64,000 nucleotides of DNA from Liolophura sinensis (lineage: Eukaryota > Mollusca > Polyplacophora > Chitonida > Chitonidae), in contig NW_027018167.1 in the NCBI RefSeq assembly GCF_032854445.1, forward strand, positions 1 through 64,000, read 5' to 3'. The notes under the pieces are model-generated. The model ran no database searches. It was not told where the DNA came from and saw nothing but the letters and a program-made list of their open reading frames with translations. Shown here piece after piece: positions 22,096 through 33,800 of this stretch (positions are counted from its first letter, which is position 1; every line of letters starts with the position of its first letter). Both the position numbers and the translations under genes were made by a program.

Positions 22096-25000
22096 GGTGC
22101 CAAAAGATGCGCAATTGGGCCAGGCATCTCCAGGTGTTGAAAAATTGCAAATTTCCCTGGTTTCCATGGAGTAAGAGCCGTTGCTGGGCACGTGATCTTG
22201 AAATCAGTGATTATTCAATTGTGGCTACAGCCAACAGTATTGGTCGGAGAGCAACGCTGTTTGCACCATTCGATTTCTCGTCACAAAATACGTCGGGTTA
22301 ACCTCTTACCAGAACCATTGGAGCATTTTTTCCACTTTTGGATTTTTGCCAGTTCTTTTTGCTAATTGAAATCGGCTACATTTACTATGTACCATCGCGA
22401 CTGGTCATTACTATATTCAACTTTTCATTATAAGTTATGTGCCCTTCGGTAGCCCAGATCACGTCAAAACTTTGGGCCAAGCCCATTTAACTCACCCAGC
22501 AAATGTCTTACTTCTAAGTCGAAGACAAACTCAATGTCTTTATCTACATGTAGAAAAACCACACCATTTGCATATAAAAAAAACACATGGTACTTAATAC
22601 AGTCCGCTGGAAAAAGTACAATTGAACACTGACTCACATCAATAAGGTGCCAAAAGATGCGCAATTGGGCCAGGCATCTCCAGCTGTTGAAAAATTGCAA
22701 ATGTCCTTGGTTTCCATGGAGTAAGAGCCGTTGCTGGGCACGTGATCTTGAAATCAATGATTATTCAATTGTGGCTACAGCCAACAGTATTGGTCGGAGA
22801 GCAACGCGGTTTGCACCATTCGATTTCTCGTCACAAAATACGTCGGATTAGCCTCTCACTACAAGCATTGGAACAGTTTTTCCACTTTTGGATTTTTACC
22901 TGGTCTTTTTGCTAATTGAAATTGGCTACATTGACTATGTACCATCGCGACTGGTCATTACTATATTCAACTTTTCATTATAAGTTTTGTGCCCTTCGGT
23001 AGCCCAGAAGACGTCAAATCTTTGGGCCAAGCCCATTTAACTCACCCAGCAGTTGTCTTACTTCTAAGTCGAAGACAAACTCAAAATGTCTTTATCTACA
23101 TGTAGAAAAACCACACCATTTTTATATAAAAAAAACACAAGGTACTTAATACAGTCTGCTGTAAAAAGTACAATTGAACACTGACTCACATCAATAAGGT
23201 GCCAAAAGATGCGCAGTTGCGCCAGGTATTTCCAGCTGTTGAAAAATTTCAAATTTCGTTGGTTTCCATGGAGTAAGAGCCGTTGCTGGGCACGTGATCT
23301 TGACATCAATGATTATTCAATTGTGGCTACAGCCAAAAGTATTGGTCGGAGAGCAACGCGGTTTGCACCATTCGACTTCTCGTCACAAAATACGTCGGAT
23401 TAGCCTCTTACCAGTAGCATTGGAACAGTTTTTCCACTTTTGGATTTTTGCCTGGTCTTTTGCGAATTAAAATCGGCTACATTTACTATGTACCATCGCG
23501 ACTGGTCATTACTATATTCAACTTTTCATTAAAAGTTTTGTGCCCTTCGGTAGCCCAGACGACGTCAAATCTTTGGGCCAAGCCCATTTAACTCACCCAG
23601 CAACTGTCTTACTTCTAAGTCGAAGACAATCTCAAAATGTCTTTATCTACATGTAGAAAAACCACACCATTTGTATATAAAAAAAACACAAGGTACTTGA
23701 TACAGTCTGCTGTGAAAAGTACAATTGAACACTGACCCACTTCAATAAGGTGCCAAAAGATGCGCAATTGGGCCAGGCATCTCCAACTGTTGAAAAATTG
23801 CAAATTTCCTTGGTTTCCATGGAGTAAGAGCCGTTGCTGGGCACGTGATCTTGATATCAATGATTATTCAATTGTGGCTACAGCCAAAAGTATTGGTCGG
23901 AGAGCAACGCGGTTTGCACCATTCGATTTCTCGTCACAAAATACGTCGGATTAGCCTCTTACCAGCAGCATTGGAACAGTTTTTCCACTTTTGGATTTTT
24001 GCCTGGTCTTTTTGCGAATTGAAATTGGCTACATTTACTATGTACCATTGCCACTGGTCATTACTATTTTCAACTTTTCATTATAAGTTATGTGCCCTTC
24101 GGTAGCCCAGACGACGTCAAATCTTTGGGCCAACCCATTTAACTCACCCAGCAAATGTCTTATTCTAAGTCGAAGACAAACACAATGTCTTTATCTACAT
24201 GTAGAAAACCACACCATTTGTATATAAAAAAACACAAGGTACTTAATACAGTCCGCTGGAAAAAGTACAATTGAACACTGACCCACATCAATAAGATGCC
24301 AAAAGATGCGCAATTGGGCCAGGCATCTCCAGCTGTTGAAAAAATTGCAAATTTCCTTGGTTTCCATGGAGTAAGAGCCGTTGCTGGGCACGTGATCTTG
24401 ACATCAATGATTATTCATTTGTAGCTACAGCCAAAAGTATTGGCCGGAGAGCAACGCTGTTTGCACCATTCGATTTCTCGTCACAAAATACGTCGGATTA
24501 GCCTCTTACCAGCAGCATTGGAACAGTTTTTCCACTTTTGGATTTTTGCCTGGTCTTTTTGTTAATTGAAATCGGCTACATTTACTATGTACCATCGCGA
24601 CTGGTCATTACTATATTCAACTTTTCATTATAAGTTATGTGCCCTTCGGTAGCCCAGAAGACGTCAAATCTTTGGGCCAAGCCCATTTAACTCACCCAGC
24701 AGTTGTCTTACTTCTAAGTCGAAGACAAACTCAATGTCTTTATCTATGTGTTGAAAAACCACACCATTTGCACATAAAAAAAACAAAAGGTACTTGATAC
24801 AGTCCGCTGTAAAAAGTACAATTGAACACTGACCCACATCACTAAGGTGCCAAAAGATGCGCAATTGGGCCAGGCATCTCCAGCTGTTGAAAAATTATAA
24901 TTTCCTTGGTTTCCATGGAGTAAGAGCCGTTGCTGGGCACGTGATCTTGAAATCAATGAATATTCAATTGTGGCTACAGCCAACAGTATTGGTCGGAGAG

Positions 25001-25945
25001 CAACGCAGTTTGCACCATTCGATTTCTCGTCACAAAATACGTCGGGTTAGCCTTTTACCAGAACCATTGGAGCATTTTTTCCACTTTTGGATTTTTGCCA
25101 GTTCTTTTTGCTAATTGAAATCGGCTACATTTACTATGTACCATCGCGACTGGTCATTACTATATTCAACTTTTCATTATAAGTTATGTGCCCTTGGGTA
25201 GCCCAGATCACGTCAAAACTTTGGGCCAAGCCCATTTAACTCACCCAGCAAATGTCTTACTTCTAAGTCGAAGACAAACTCAATGTCTTTATCTACATGT
25301 AGAAAAACCACACCATTTGCATATAAAAAAAACACATGGTACTTAATACAGTCCGCTGGAAAAAGTACAATTGAACACTGACTCACATCAATAAGGTGCC
25401 AAAAGATGCGCAATTGGGCCAGGCATCTCCAGCTGTTGAAAAATTGCAAATGTCCTTGGTTTCCATGGAGTAAGAGCCGTTGCTGGGCACGTGATCTTGA
25501 CATCAATGATTATTCAATTGTGGCTACAGCCAAAAGTATTGGTCGGAGAGCAACGCGGTTTGCACCATTCGACTTCTCGTCACAAAATACGTCGGATTAT
25601 CCTCTTACCAGTAGCATTGGAACAGTTTTTCCACTTTTGGATTTTTGCCTGGTCTTTTGCGAATTGAAATCGGCTACATTTACTATGTACCATCGCGACT
25701 GGTCATTACTATATTCAACTTTTCATTAAAAGTTTTGTGCCCTTCGGTAGCCCAGACGAAGTCAAATCTTTGGGCCAAGCCCATTTAACTCACCCAGCAA
25801 TTGTCTTACTTCTAAGTCGAAGACAATCTCAAAATGTCTTTATCTACATGTAGAAAAACCACACCATTTGTATATAAAAAAAACACAAGGTACTTGATAC
25901 AGTCTGCTGTGAAAAGTACAATTGAACACTGACCCACATCAACAA
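22096..25945. repeat. C-type segment with a five-unit repeat and a recombinant unit
   Basis: Units start at 22096, 22646, 23198, 23749, 24295, 24846 and 25395. The pair at 22,096/22,646 recurs at 24,846/25,395 (offsets 2,750 and 2,749 bp). Both pairs share 'gatcttgaaatca', 'cgtcgggtta', 'gaaccattggagcattttt', 'gccagttctttttgc', 'gatcacgtcaaaac' and 'attgcaaatgtccttgg'. The unit at 25,395 starts like that at 22,646 but finishes like that at 23,198 ('gtcttttgcgaatt', 'cattaaaagttttgtgcc'), and from there the copy runs at a 4-unit offset (23,749 matches 25,946). The switch lies between about 25,470 and 25,570. Confidence 0.87.
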
Positions 25946-26482
25946 GGTTGCAAAAGATGCGCAATTGGGCCAAGCATCTCCAGCCGTTGAAAAATTGCAA
26001 ATTTCCTTGGTTTCCATGGAGTAAGAGCCGTTGCTGGGCACGTGATCTTGACATCAATGATTATTCAATTGTGGCTACAGTCGGAGAGCAACGCGGTTTG
26101 CACCATTCGATTTCTCGTCACAAAATACGTCGGATTAGTTTCTTACCAGAAGCATTTGAACAGTTTTTCCACTTTTGGATTTTTGCCTGGTCTTTTTGCG
26201 AATTAAAATCGGCTACATTTACTATGTACCATCGCGACTGGTCATTACTATATTCAACTTTTCATTATAAGTTGTGTGCCCTTCGGTAGCCCAGAAGACG
26301 TCAAATCTTTGGGCCAAGCCCATTTAACTCACCCAGCAAATGTCTTACTTTTAAGTCGAAGACAAACTCAATGTCTTTATCCACATGTAGAAAAACCACA
26401 CCATTTGTATATAAAAAAAACACAAGGTACTTAATACAGTCTGCTGTAAAAAGTACAATTGAACACTAACCCACATCAATAA
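25946..26482. repeat. C-type unit with a 13-bp deletion, shared with the unit at 30,323
   Basis: Here 'gtggctacag' (ending at 26,080) joins directly to 'tcggagagcaacg', lacking the usual 'ccaaaagtattgg'. The same deletion with the same neighbouring change 'ggattagtttcttacc' is found at 30,457/30,458, so both derive from one event. The start is also altered to 'aacaaggttgcaaaag'. Confidence 0.88.
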
Positions 26483-27672
26483 GGTGCCAAAAGATGCGCA
26501 ATTGGGCCAGGCATCTCAAGCTGTTGAAAAATTGCAAATTTCGTTGGTTTCCATGGAGTAAGAGCCGTTGCTGGGCACGTGATCTTGACATCAATGATTA
26601 TTCAATTGTGGCTACAGCCAAAAGTATTGGTCGGAGAGCAACGCGGTTTGCACCATTCGATTTCTCGTCACAAAATACGTCGGATTAGCCTCTTACCAGA
26701 AGCATTGGAACAGTTTTTCCACTTTTGGATTTTTGCCTGGTCTTTTTTCTAATTGAAATTGGCTACATTTACTATGTACCATCGCGACAGGTCATTACTA
26801 TATTCAACTTTTCATTATAAGTTATGTGCCCTTCGGTAGTGCAGACGACGTCAAATCTTTGGGCCAAGCCCATTTAACTCACCCAGCAGTTGTCTTACTT
26901 CTAAGTCGAAGACAAACTCAATGTCTTTATCTACATGTAGAAAAACCACACCATTTTTATATAAAAAAACAAAAGGTACTTGATACAGTCCGCTGTAAAA
27001 AGTACAATTGAACACTGGCCCACATCAATAAGGTGCCAAAAGATGCGCATTTGGGCCAGGCATCTCCAGCTGTTGAAAAATTGCAAATTTCCTTGGTTTC
27101 CATGGAGTAAGAGCCGTTGCTGGGCACGTGATCTTGACATCAATGATTATTCAATTGTGGCTACAGCCAAAAGTATTGGTCGGAGAGCAACGCGGTTTGC
27201 ATCAATCGACTTCTCGTCACAAAATACGTCGGATTAGCCTCTTACCAGAAGCATTGGAACAGTTTTTCCACTTTTGGATTTTTGGAGGTCTTTTGCGAAT
27301 TGAAATCGGCTACATTTACTATGTACCATCGCGACTGGTCATTACTATATATAGCTTTTCATTATAAGTTATGTGCCCTTGGGTAGCCCAGATCACGTCA
27401 AATCTTTGGGCCAAGCCCATTTAACTCACCCAGCAATTGTCTTACTTCTAAGTCGAAGACAAACTCAATGTCTTTATCTACATGTAGAAAAACCACACCA
27501 TTTTTATATAAAAAAAACACAAGGTACTTGATACAGTCCGCTGGAAAAAGTACAATTGAACACTGACCCACATCAATAAGGTGCCAAAAGATGCGCAATT
27601 GGGCCAGGCATCTCCAGCTGTTGAAAAATTGCAAATTTCCCTGGTTTCCATGGAGTAAGAGCCGTTGCTGGG

Positions 27673-27680
27673 CACGTGAT
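27673..27680 (-). promoter_or_regulatory. Conserved E-box; reverse strand ATCACGTG (one example of nearly every unit)
   Basis: The forward text 'gggcacgtgatc' contains the palindrome CACGTG, and the reverse strand reads ATCACGTG. It is kept across A, B and C with few exceptions, for example 'aacgtgat' (10,664, 15,580, 17,240), 'catgttat' (20,538), 'caagtgat' (34,249), 'cacgtgttc' (41,391), 'cacgttat' (43,589), 'ctcgtgat' (45,954, 49,796, 58,017) and 'cacgtaat' (54,187, 62,411). CACGTG is a known core for bHLH and some bZIP proteins, and RTCACRTG is the budding yeast CDEI consensus bound by Cbf1. Binding here is inference only. Confidence 0.45.
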
Positions 27681-27956
27681 CTTGACATCAATGATTATTC
27701 AATTGTGGCTACAGCCAAAAGTATTGGTCGGAGAGCAACGCGGTTTGCACCATTCGATTTCTCGTCACAAAATACGTCGGATTAGCCTCTCTTTACCAGC
27801 ATAGGAACAGTTTTTCCACTTTTGGATTTTTGCCTGGTCTTTTTGCTAATTAAAATCGGCTACATTGACTATGTACCATCGCGACTGGTCATTACTATAT
27901 TCAACTTTTCATTATAAGTTATGTGCCCTTCGGTAGCCCAGACGACGTCAAATGTT

Positions 27957-27969
27957 TGGGCCAAGCCCA
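27957..27969. promoter_or_regulatory. Conserved inverted repeat TGGGCYAAGCCCA (one example of most units)
   Basis: In C units TGGGC and GCCCA flank the spacer CAA. In B units the form TGGGCTAAGCCCA gives 6-bp arms around a single A. The motif lies a few bases after GACGTC. Exceptions include 'ccaagccgat' in several A units (1,478, 2,574, 3,650), 'tataccaagccc' (4,741, 6,388), 'gggcgaagccc' (36,182) and 'ggaccaagccc' (41,674, 42,773, 44,273). Possible roles are protein binding or a small hairpin; neither is shown by the sequence. Confidence 0.4.
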
Positions 27970-28054
27970 TTTAACTCACCCAGCAAATGTCTTTCTTCTA
28001 AGTCGAAGACAAACTCAATGTCTTTATCTACATGTAGAAAAACCACACCATTTG

Positions 28055-28066
28055 TATATAAAAAAA
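28055..28066 (+). promoter_or_regulatory. TATA-like stretch with variable A-tract (one example of most A and C units)
   Basis: A and C units carry 'gtatataaaaaa', which matches the TATA-box consensus TATAWAAR. The following run of A varies from about five to nine between units. In most B units it reads 'gtacataaaaaac' or 'atataaaacacac', weakening or shifting the match. It could drive satellite transcription on the plus strand, but an A/T-rich tract of this sort also arises by chance and I see no other promoter element around it. Confidence 0.3.
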
Positions 28067-28128
28067 CACAAGGTACTTGATACAGTCCGCTGTAAAAAGT
28101 ACAATTGAACACTGACCCACATCAATAA

Positions 28129-28677
28129 GGTGGCAAAAGATGCGCAATTGGGCCAGGCATCTCCAGCTGTTAAAAAATTGCAAATTTCCTCTGTTTCCAT
28201 GGAGTAAGAGCCATTGCTGTGCACGTGATCTTGACATAAATGATTATTTAATTGTGGTTGCAGCCAAAAGTATTGGTCGGAGAGCAACGCGGTTTGCACC
28301 ATTCGATTTCTCTTCACAAAATATGTCGGATTAGCCTCTTACCAGCAGCATTGGAACAGTTTTTCCACTTTTGGATTTTGCCAGGTCTTTTTGCTAATTG
28401 AAATTGGCTACATTTACTATGTACCATCGCGACTGGTCATTACTATATTCAACTTTTCATTATAAGTTATGTGCCCTTCGGTAGCCCAGAAGACCTCAAA
28501 TCTTTGGGCCAAGCCCATTTAACTCACCCAGCAGTTGTCTTACTTCTAAGTCAAAAACAAACTCAATGTCTTTATCTACATGTAGAAAAACCACACCATT
28601 TTTATATAAAAAAAACACAAGGTACTTGATACAGTAAGCTGGAAAAAGTACAATTGAACACTGACCCACATCAATAA
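28129..28677. repeat. Distinct C variant unit ('gccattgctgtgcacgtg' type), first of four copies
   Basis: This variant has 'aaggtggcaaaagatgc', 'atttcctctgtttcc', 'gccattgctgtgcacgtg', 'gattatttaattgtggttgc' and 'ctcttcacaaaatatgtcgg'. The same set is found in the units at 29,227, 29,774 and 34,156 (the last with 'gtgcaagtgatc'), and its right half appears in units at 38,000 and 43,495. It behaves as a traceable marker unit for the order of duplications in 28-44 kb. Confidence 0.85.
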
Positions 28678-30322
28678 GGTGTCAAAAGATGCGCAATTGG
28701 GCCAGGCATCTCCAGCTGTTGAAAAATTGCAAATTTCCTTGGTTTCCATGGAGTAAGAGCCGTTGCTGGGCACGTGATCTTGACATCAATGATTATTCAA
28801 TTGTGGCTACAGCCAAAAGTATTGGTCGGAGAGCAACGCGGTTTGCACCATTCGATTTCTCGTCACAAAATACGTCGGATTAGCCTCTCACTACAAGCAT
28901 TGGAACAGTTTTTCCACTTTTGGATTTTTGCCAGGTCTTTTTGCTAATTAAAATTGGCTACATTGACTATGTACCATCGCGACTGGTCATTACTATATTC
29001 AACTTTTCATTATAAGTTATGTGCCCTTCGGTAGCCCAGAAGACCTCAAATCTTTGGGCCAAGCCCATTTAACTCACCCAGCAAATGTCTTTCTTCTAAG
29101 TCGAAGACAATCTTAATGTCTTTATCTACATGTAGAAAAACCACACCATTTGTATATAAAAAAACACAAGGTACTTGATACAGTCCGCTGTAAAAAGTAC
29201 AATTCAACACTGACCCACATCAATAAGGTGGCAAAAGATGCGCAATTGGGCCAGGCATCTCCAGCTGTTGAAAAATTGCAAATTTCCTCTGTTTCCATGG
29301 AGTAAGAGCCATTGCTGTGCACGTGATCTTGACATCAATGATTATTTAATTGTGGTTGCAACCAAAAGTATTGGTCGGAGAGCAACGCGGTTTGCACCAT
29401 TCGATTTCTCTTCACAAAATATGTCGGATTAGCCTCTTACCAGCAGCATTGGAACAGTTTTTCCACTTTTGGATTTTTGGAGGTCTTTTGCGAATAAAAA
29501 TCGGCTACATTTACTATGTACCATCGCGACTGGTCATTACTATATTCAACTTTTCATTATAAGTTATGTGCCCTTCGGTAGCCCAGACGACGTCAAATCT
29601 TTGGGCCAAGCCCATTTAACTCACCCAGCAAATGTCTTTCTTCTAAGTCGAAGACAATCTTAATGTCTTTATCTACATGTAGAAAAACCACACCATTTTT
29701 ATATAAAAAAACACAAGGTACTTGATACAGTCCGCTGTAAAAAGTACAATTGAACACTGACCCACATCAATAAGGTGGCAAAAGATGCGCAATTGGGCCA
29801 GGCATCTCCAGCTGTTGAAAAATTGCAAATTTCCTCTGTTTCCATGGAGTAAGAGCCATTGCTGTGCACGTGATCTTGTCATCAATGATTATTTAATTGT
29901 GGTTGCAGCCAAAAGTATTGGTCGGAGAGCAACGCGGTTTGCACCATTCGATTTCTCTTCACAAAATATGTCGGATTAGCCTCTTACCAGCAGCATTGGA
30001 ACAGTTTTTCCACTTTTGGATTTTGCCAGGTCTTTTTGCTAATTGAAATTGGCTACATTTACTATGTACCATCGCGACTGGTCATTACTATATTCAACTT
30101 TTCATTATAAGTTATGTGCCCTTCGGTAGCCCAGAAGACCTCAAATCTTTGGGCCAAGCCCATTTAACTCACCCAGCAGTTGTCTTACTTCTAAGTCAAA
30201 GACAAACTCAATGTCTTTATCTACATGTAGAAAAACCACACCATTTTTATATAAAAAAAACACAAGGTACTTGATACAGTAAGCTGGAAAAAGTACAATT
30301 GAACACTGACCCACATCAATAA

Positions 30323-30859
30323 GGTGTCAAAAGATGCGCAATTGGGCCAGGCATCTCCAACTGTTGAAAAATTGCAAATTTCCTTGGTTTCCATGGAGTA
30401 AGAGCCGTTGCTGGGCACGTGATCTTGACATCAATGATTATTCAATTGTGGCTACAGTCGGAGAGCAACGCGGTTTGCACCATTCGATTTCTCGTCACAA
30501 AATACGTCGGATTAGTTTCTTACCAGCAGCATTGGAACAGTTTTTCCACTTTTGGATTTTTGCCTGGTCTTTTTTCTAATTGAAATTGGCTACATTTACT
30601 ATGTACCATCGCGACTGGTCATTATTATATTCAACTTTTCATTATAAGTTATGTGCCCTTCGGTAGCCCAGACGACGTCAAATCTTTGGGCCAAGCCCAT
30701 TTAACTCACCCAGCAAATGTCTTACTTCTAAGTCAAAGACAAACTCAATGTCTTTATCTACATGTAGAAAAACCACACCATTTTTATATAAAAAAAACAA
30801 AAGGTACTTGATACAGTCCGCTGTAAAAAGTACAATTGAACACTGGCCCACATCAATAA
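30323..30859. repeat. Recombinant C unit carrying the shared 13-bp deletion
   Basis: The left part matches the unit at 25,946 (deletion at 30,457/30,458, then 'ggattagtttcttacc'). The right part, from about 30,520, matches the unit at 26,483 ('gcctggtcttttttctaatt', 'gaaattggctac'). The start 'aaggtgtcaaaag' matches 28,678. The next unit (30,860) continues as a copy of 27,032. The unit therefore sits at an exchange junction. Confidence 0.8.
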
Positions 30860-33800
30860 GGTGCCAAAAGATGCGCATTTGGGCCAGGCATCTCCAGCTG
30901 TTGAAAAATTGCAAATTTCCTTGGTTTCCATGGAGTAAGAGCCGTTGCTGGGCACGTGATCTTGACATCAATGATTATTCAATTGTGGCTACAGCCAAAA
31001 GTATTGGTCGGAGAGCAACGCGGTTTGCATCAATCGATTTCTCGTCACAAAATACGTCGGATTAGCCTCTTACCAGAAGCATTGGAACAGTTTTTCCACT
31101 TTTGGATTTTTGGAGGTCTTTTGCGAATTGAAATCGGCTACATTTACTATGTACCATCGCGACTGGTCATTACTATATTTAACTTTTCATTATAAGTTAT
31201 GTGCCCTTGGGTAGCCCAGATCACGTCAAATCTTTGGGCCAAGCCCATTTAACTCACCCAGCAATTGTCTTACTTCTAAGTCGAAGACAAACTCAATGTC
31301 TTTATCTACATGTAGAAAAACCACACCATTTGTATATAAAAAAAACACAAGGTACTTGATACAGTCCGCTGGAAAAAGTACAATTGAACACTGACCCACA
31401 TCAATAAGGTGCCAAAAGATGCGCAATTGGGCCAGGCATCTCCAGCTGTTGAAAAATTGCAAATTTCCTTGGTTTCCATGGAGTAAGAGCCGTTGCTGGG
31501 CACGTGATCTTGACATCAATGATTATTCAATTGTGGCTACAGCCAAAAGTATTGGTTGGAGAGCAACGCGGTTTGCACCATTCGATTTCTCGTCACAAAA
31601 TACGTCGGATTAGCCTCTCTTTACCAGCATTGGAACAGTTTTTCCACTTTTGGATTTTTGCCTGGTCTTTTTGCTAATTAAAATTGGCTACATTGACTAT
31701 GTACCATCGCGACTGGTCATTACTATATTCAACTTTTCATTATAAGTTATGTGCCCTTCGGTAGCCCAGACGACGTCAAATATTTGGGCCAAGCCCATTT
31801 AACTCACCCAGCAAATGTCTTACTTCTAAGTCGAAGACAACCTCAATGTCTTTATCTACTTGTAGAAAAACCACACCATTTGTATATAAAAAAAAACACA
31901 AGGTACTTGACACAGTCCGCTGTAAAAAGTACAATTGAACACTAACCCACATCAATAAGGTGTCAAAAGTAGCGGAATTGGGCCAGCCATCTCCAGCTGT
32001 TGAAAAATTGCAAATTGCCTTGGTTTCCATGGAGTAAGAGCCGTTGCTGGGCACGTGATCTTGACATCAATGATTATTCAATTGTGGCTACAGCCAAAAG
32101 TATTGGTCGGAGAGCAACGCGGTTTGCACCATTCGATTTCTCGTCACAAAGTACGTCAGATTAGCCTCTTACTACCAGCATTGGAACAGTTTTTCCACAT
32201 TTGGATTTTTGCCTGGTCTTTTTGCGAATTCAAATTGGCTACATTTACTATGTACCATCGCGACTGGTCATTACTATATTCAACTTTTCATTATAAGTTA
32301 TGTGCCCTTCGGTAGCCCAGAAGACCTCAAATCTTTGGGCCAAGTCCATTTAACTCACCCAGCAGTTGTCTGACTTCTAAGTCGAAGACAAACTTTATGT
32401 CTTTATCTACATGTAGAAAAACCACACCATTTGTATATAAAAAAAAACACAAGGTACTTGATACAGTCTGCTGTGAAAAGTACATTTGAACACTGACCCA
32501 CATCAATAAGGTGACAAAAGCTGCGCAATTGGGCCAGGCATCTCCAGCTGTTGAAAAATTGCAAATTTCCTTGGTTTCCATGGAGTGAGAGCCGTTGCTG
32601 GGCACGTGATCTTGACATCAATGATTATTCAATTGTGGCTACAGCCAAAAGTATTGGTCGGAGAGCAACGCGGTTTGCACCATTCGTTTTCTCGTCACAA
32701 AATACGTCCGATTAGCCTCATACCAGCAGCATTGGAACAGTTTTTCCACTTTTGGATTTTTGCCTGGTCTTTTTGCGAATTAAAATCGGCTACATTTTCT
32801 ATGTAGCATCGCGACTGGTCATTACTATATTCAACTTTTCATTATAAGTTATGTGCCCTTCGGTAGTGCAGACGACGTCAAATCTTTGGGCCAAGCCCAT
32901 TTAACTCACCCAGCAAATGTCTTACTTCTAAGTCGAAGACAAACTCAATGTCTTTATCTACATGTAGAAAAACCACACCATTTTTATATAAAAAAAACAA
33001 AAGGTACTTGATACAGTCCGCTGTAAAAAGTACAATTGAACACTGGCCCACATCAATAAGGTGCCAAAAGATGCGCAATTGGGCCAGGCATCTCCAGCTG
33101 TTGAAAAATTGCAAATTTCCTTGGTTTCCATGGAGTAAGAGCCGTTGCTGGGCACGTGATCTTGACATCAATGATTATTCAATTGTGGCTACAGCCAAAA
33201 GTATTGGTCGGAGAGCAACGCGGTTTGCACCAATCGACTTCTCGTCACAAAATACGTCGGATTAGCCTGTTACCAGAAGCATTGGAACAGTTTTTTTACT
33301 TTTGGATTTTTGGAGGTCTTTTGCGAATAAAAATCGGCTACATTTACTATGTACCATCGCGAGTGGTCATTACTATATTTAACTTTTTATTATAAGTTAT
33401 GTGCCCTTCGGTAGCCCAGATCACGTCAAATCTCTGGGCCAAGCCCATTGAACTCACCCAGCAATTGCCTTACTTCTAAGTCGAAGACAAACTCAATGTC
33501 TTTATCTACATGTAGAAAAACCACACCATTTTTATATAAAAAAAACACAAGGTACTTGATACAGTCCGCTGGAAAAAGTACAATTGAACACTGACCCACA
33601 TCAATAAAGGTGCCAAAAGATGCGCAATTGGGCCAGGCATCTCCAGCTGTTGAAAAATTGCAAATTTCCTTGGTTTCCATGGAGTAAGAGCCGTTGCTGG
33701 GCACGTGATCTTGACATCAATGATTATTCAATTGTGGCTACAGCCAACAGTATTGGTCGGAGAGCAACGCGGTTTGCACCATTCGATTTCTCGTCACAAA

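Larger units (their letters stand above)
27580..28128. repeat. Representative intact C unit (549 bp), with internal landmarks
   Basis: This unit serves as a map. It holds a PvuII-type CAGCTG at 27,615-27,620, an NcoI-type CCATGG at 27,648-27,653, an E-box CACGTG at 27,673-27,678, a strongly kept block at 27,870-27,904 (from tatgtacc, through catcgcgactgg, to tattcaa), GACGTC at 27,944-27,949, the inverted repeat TGGGCCAAGCCCA at 27,957-27,969, and a TATATA plus A-tract at 28,055-28,066. All frames on both strands contain stops within one unit. I see no internal short tandem repeat stronger than a weak three-part similarity. Confidence 0.9.
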
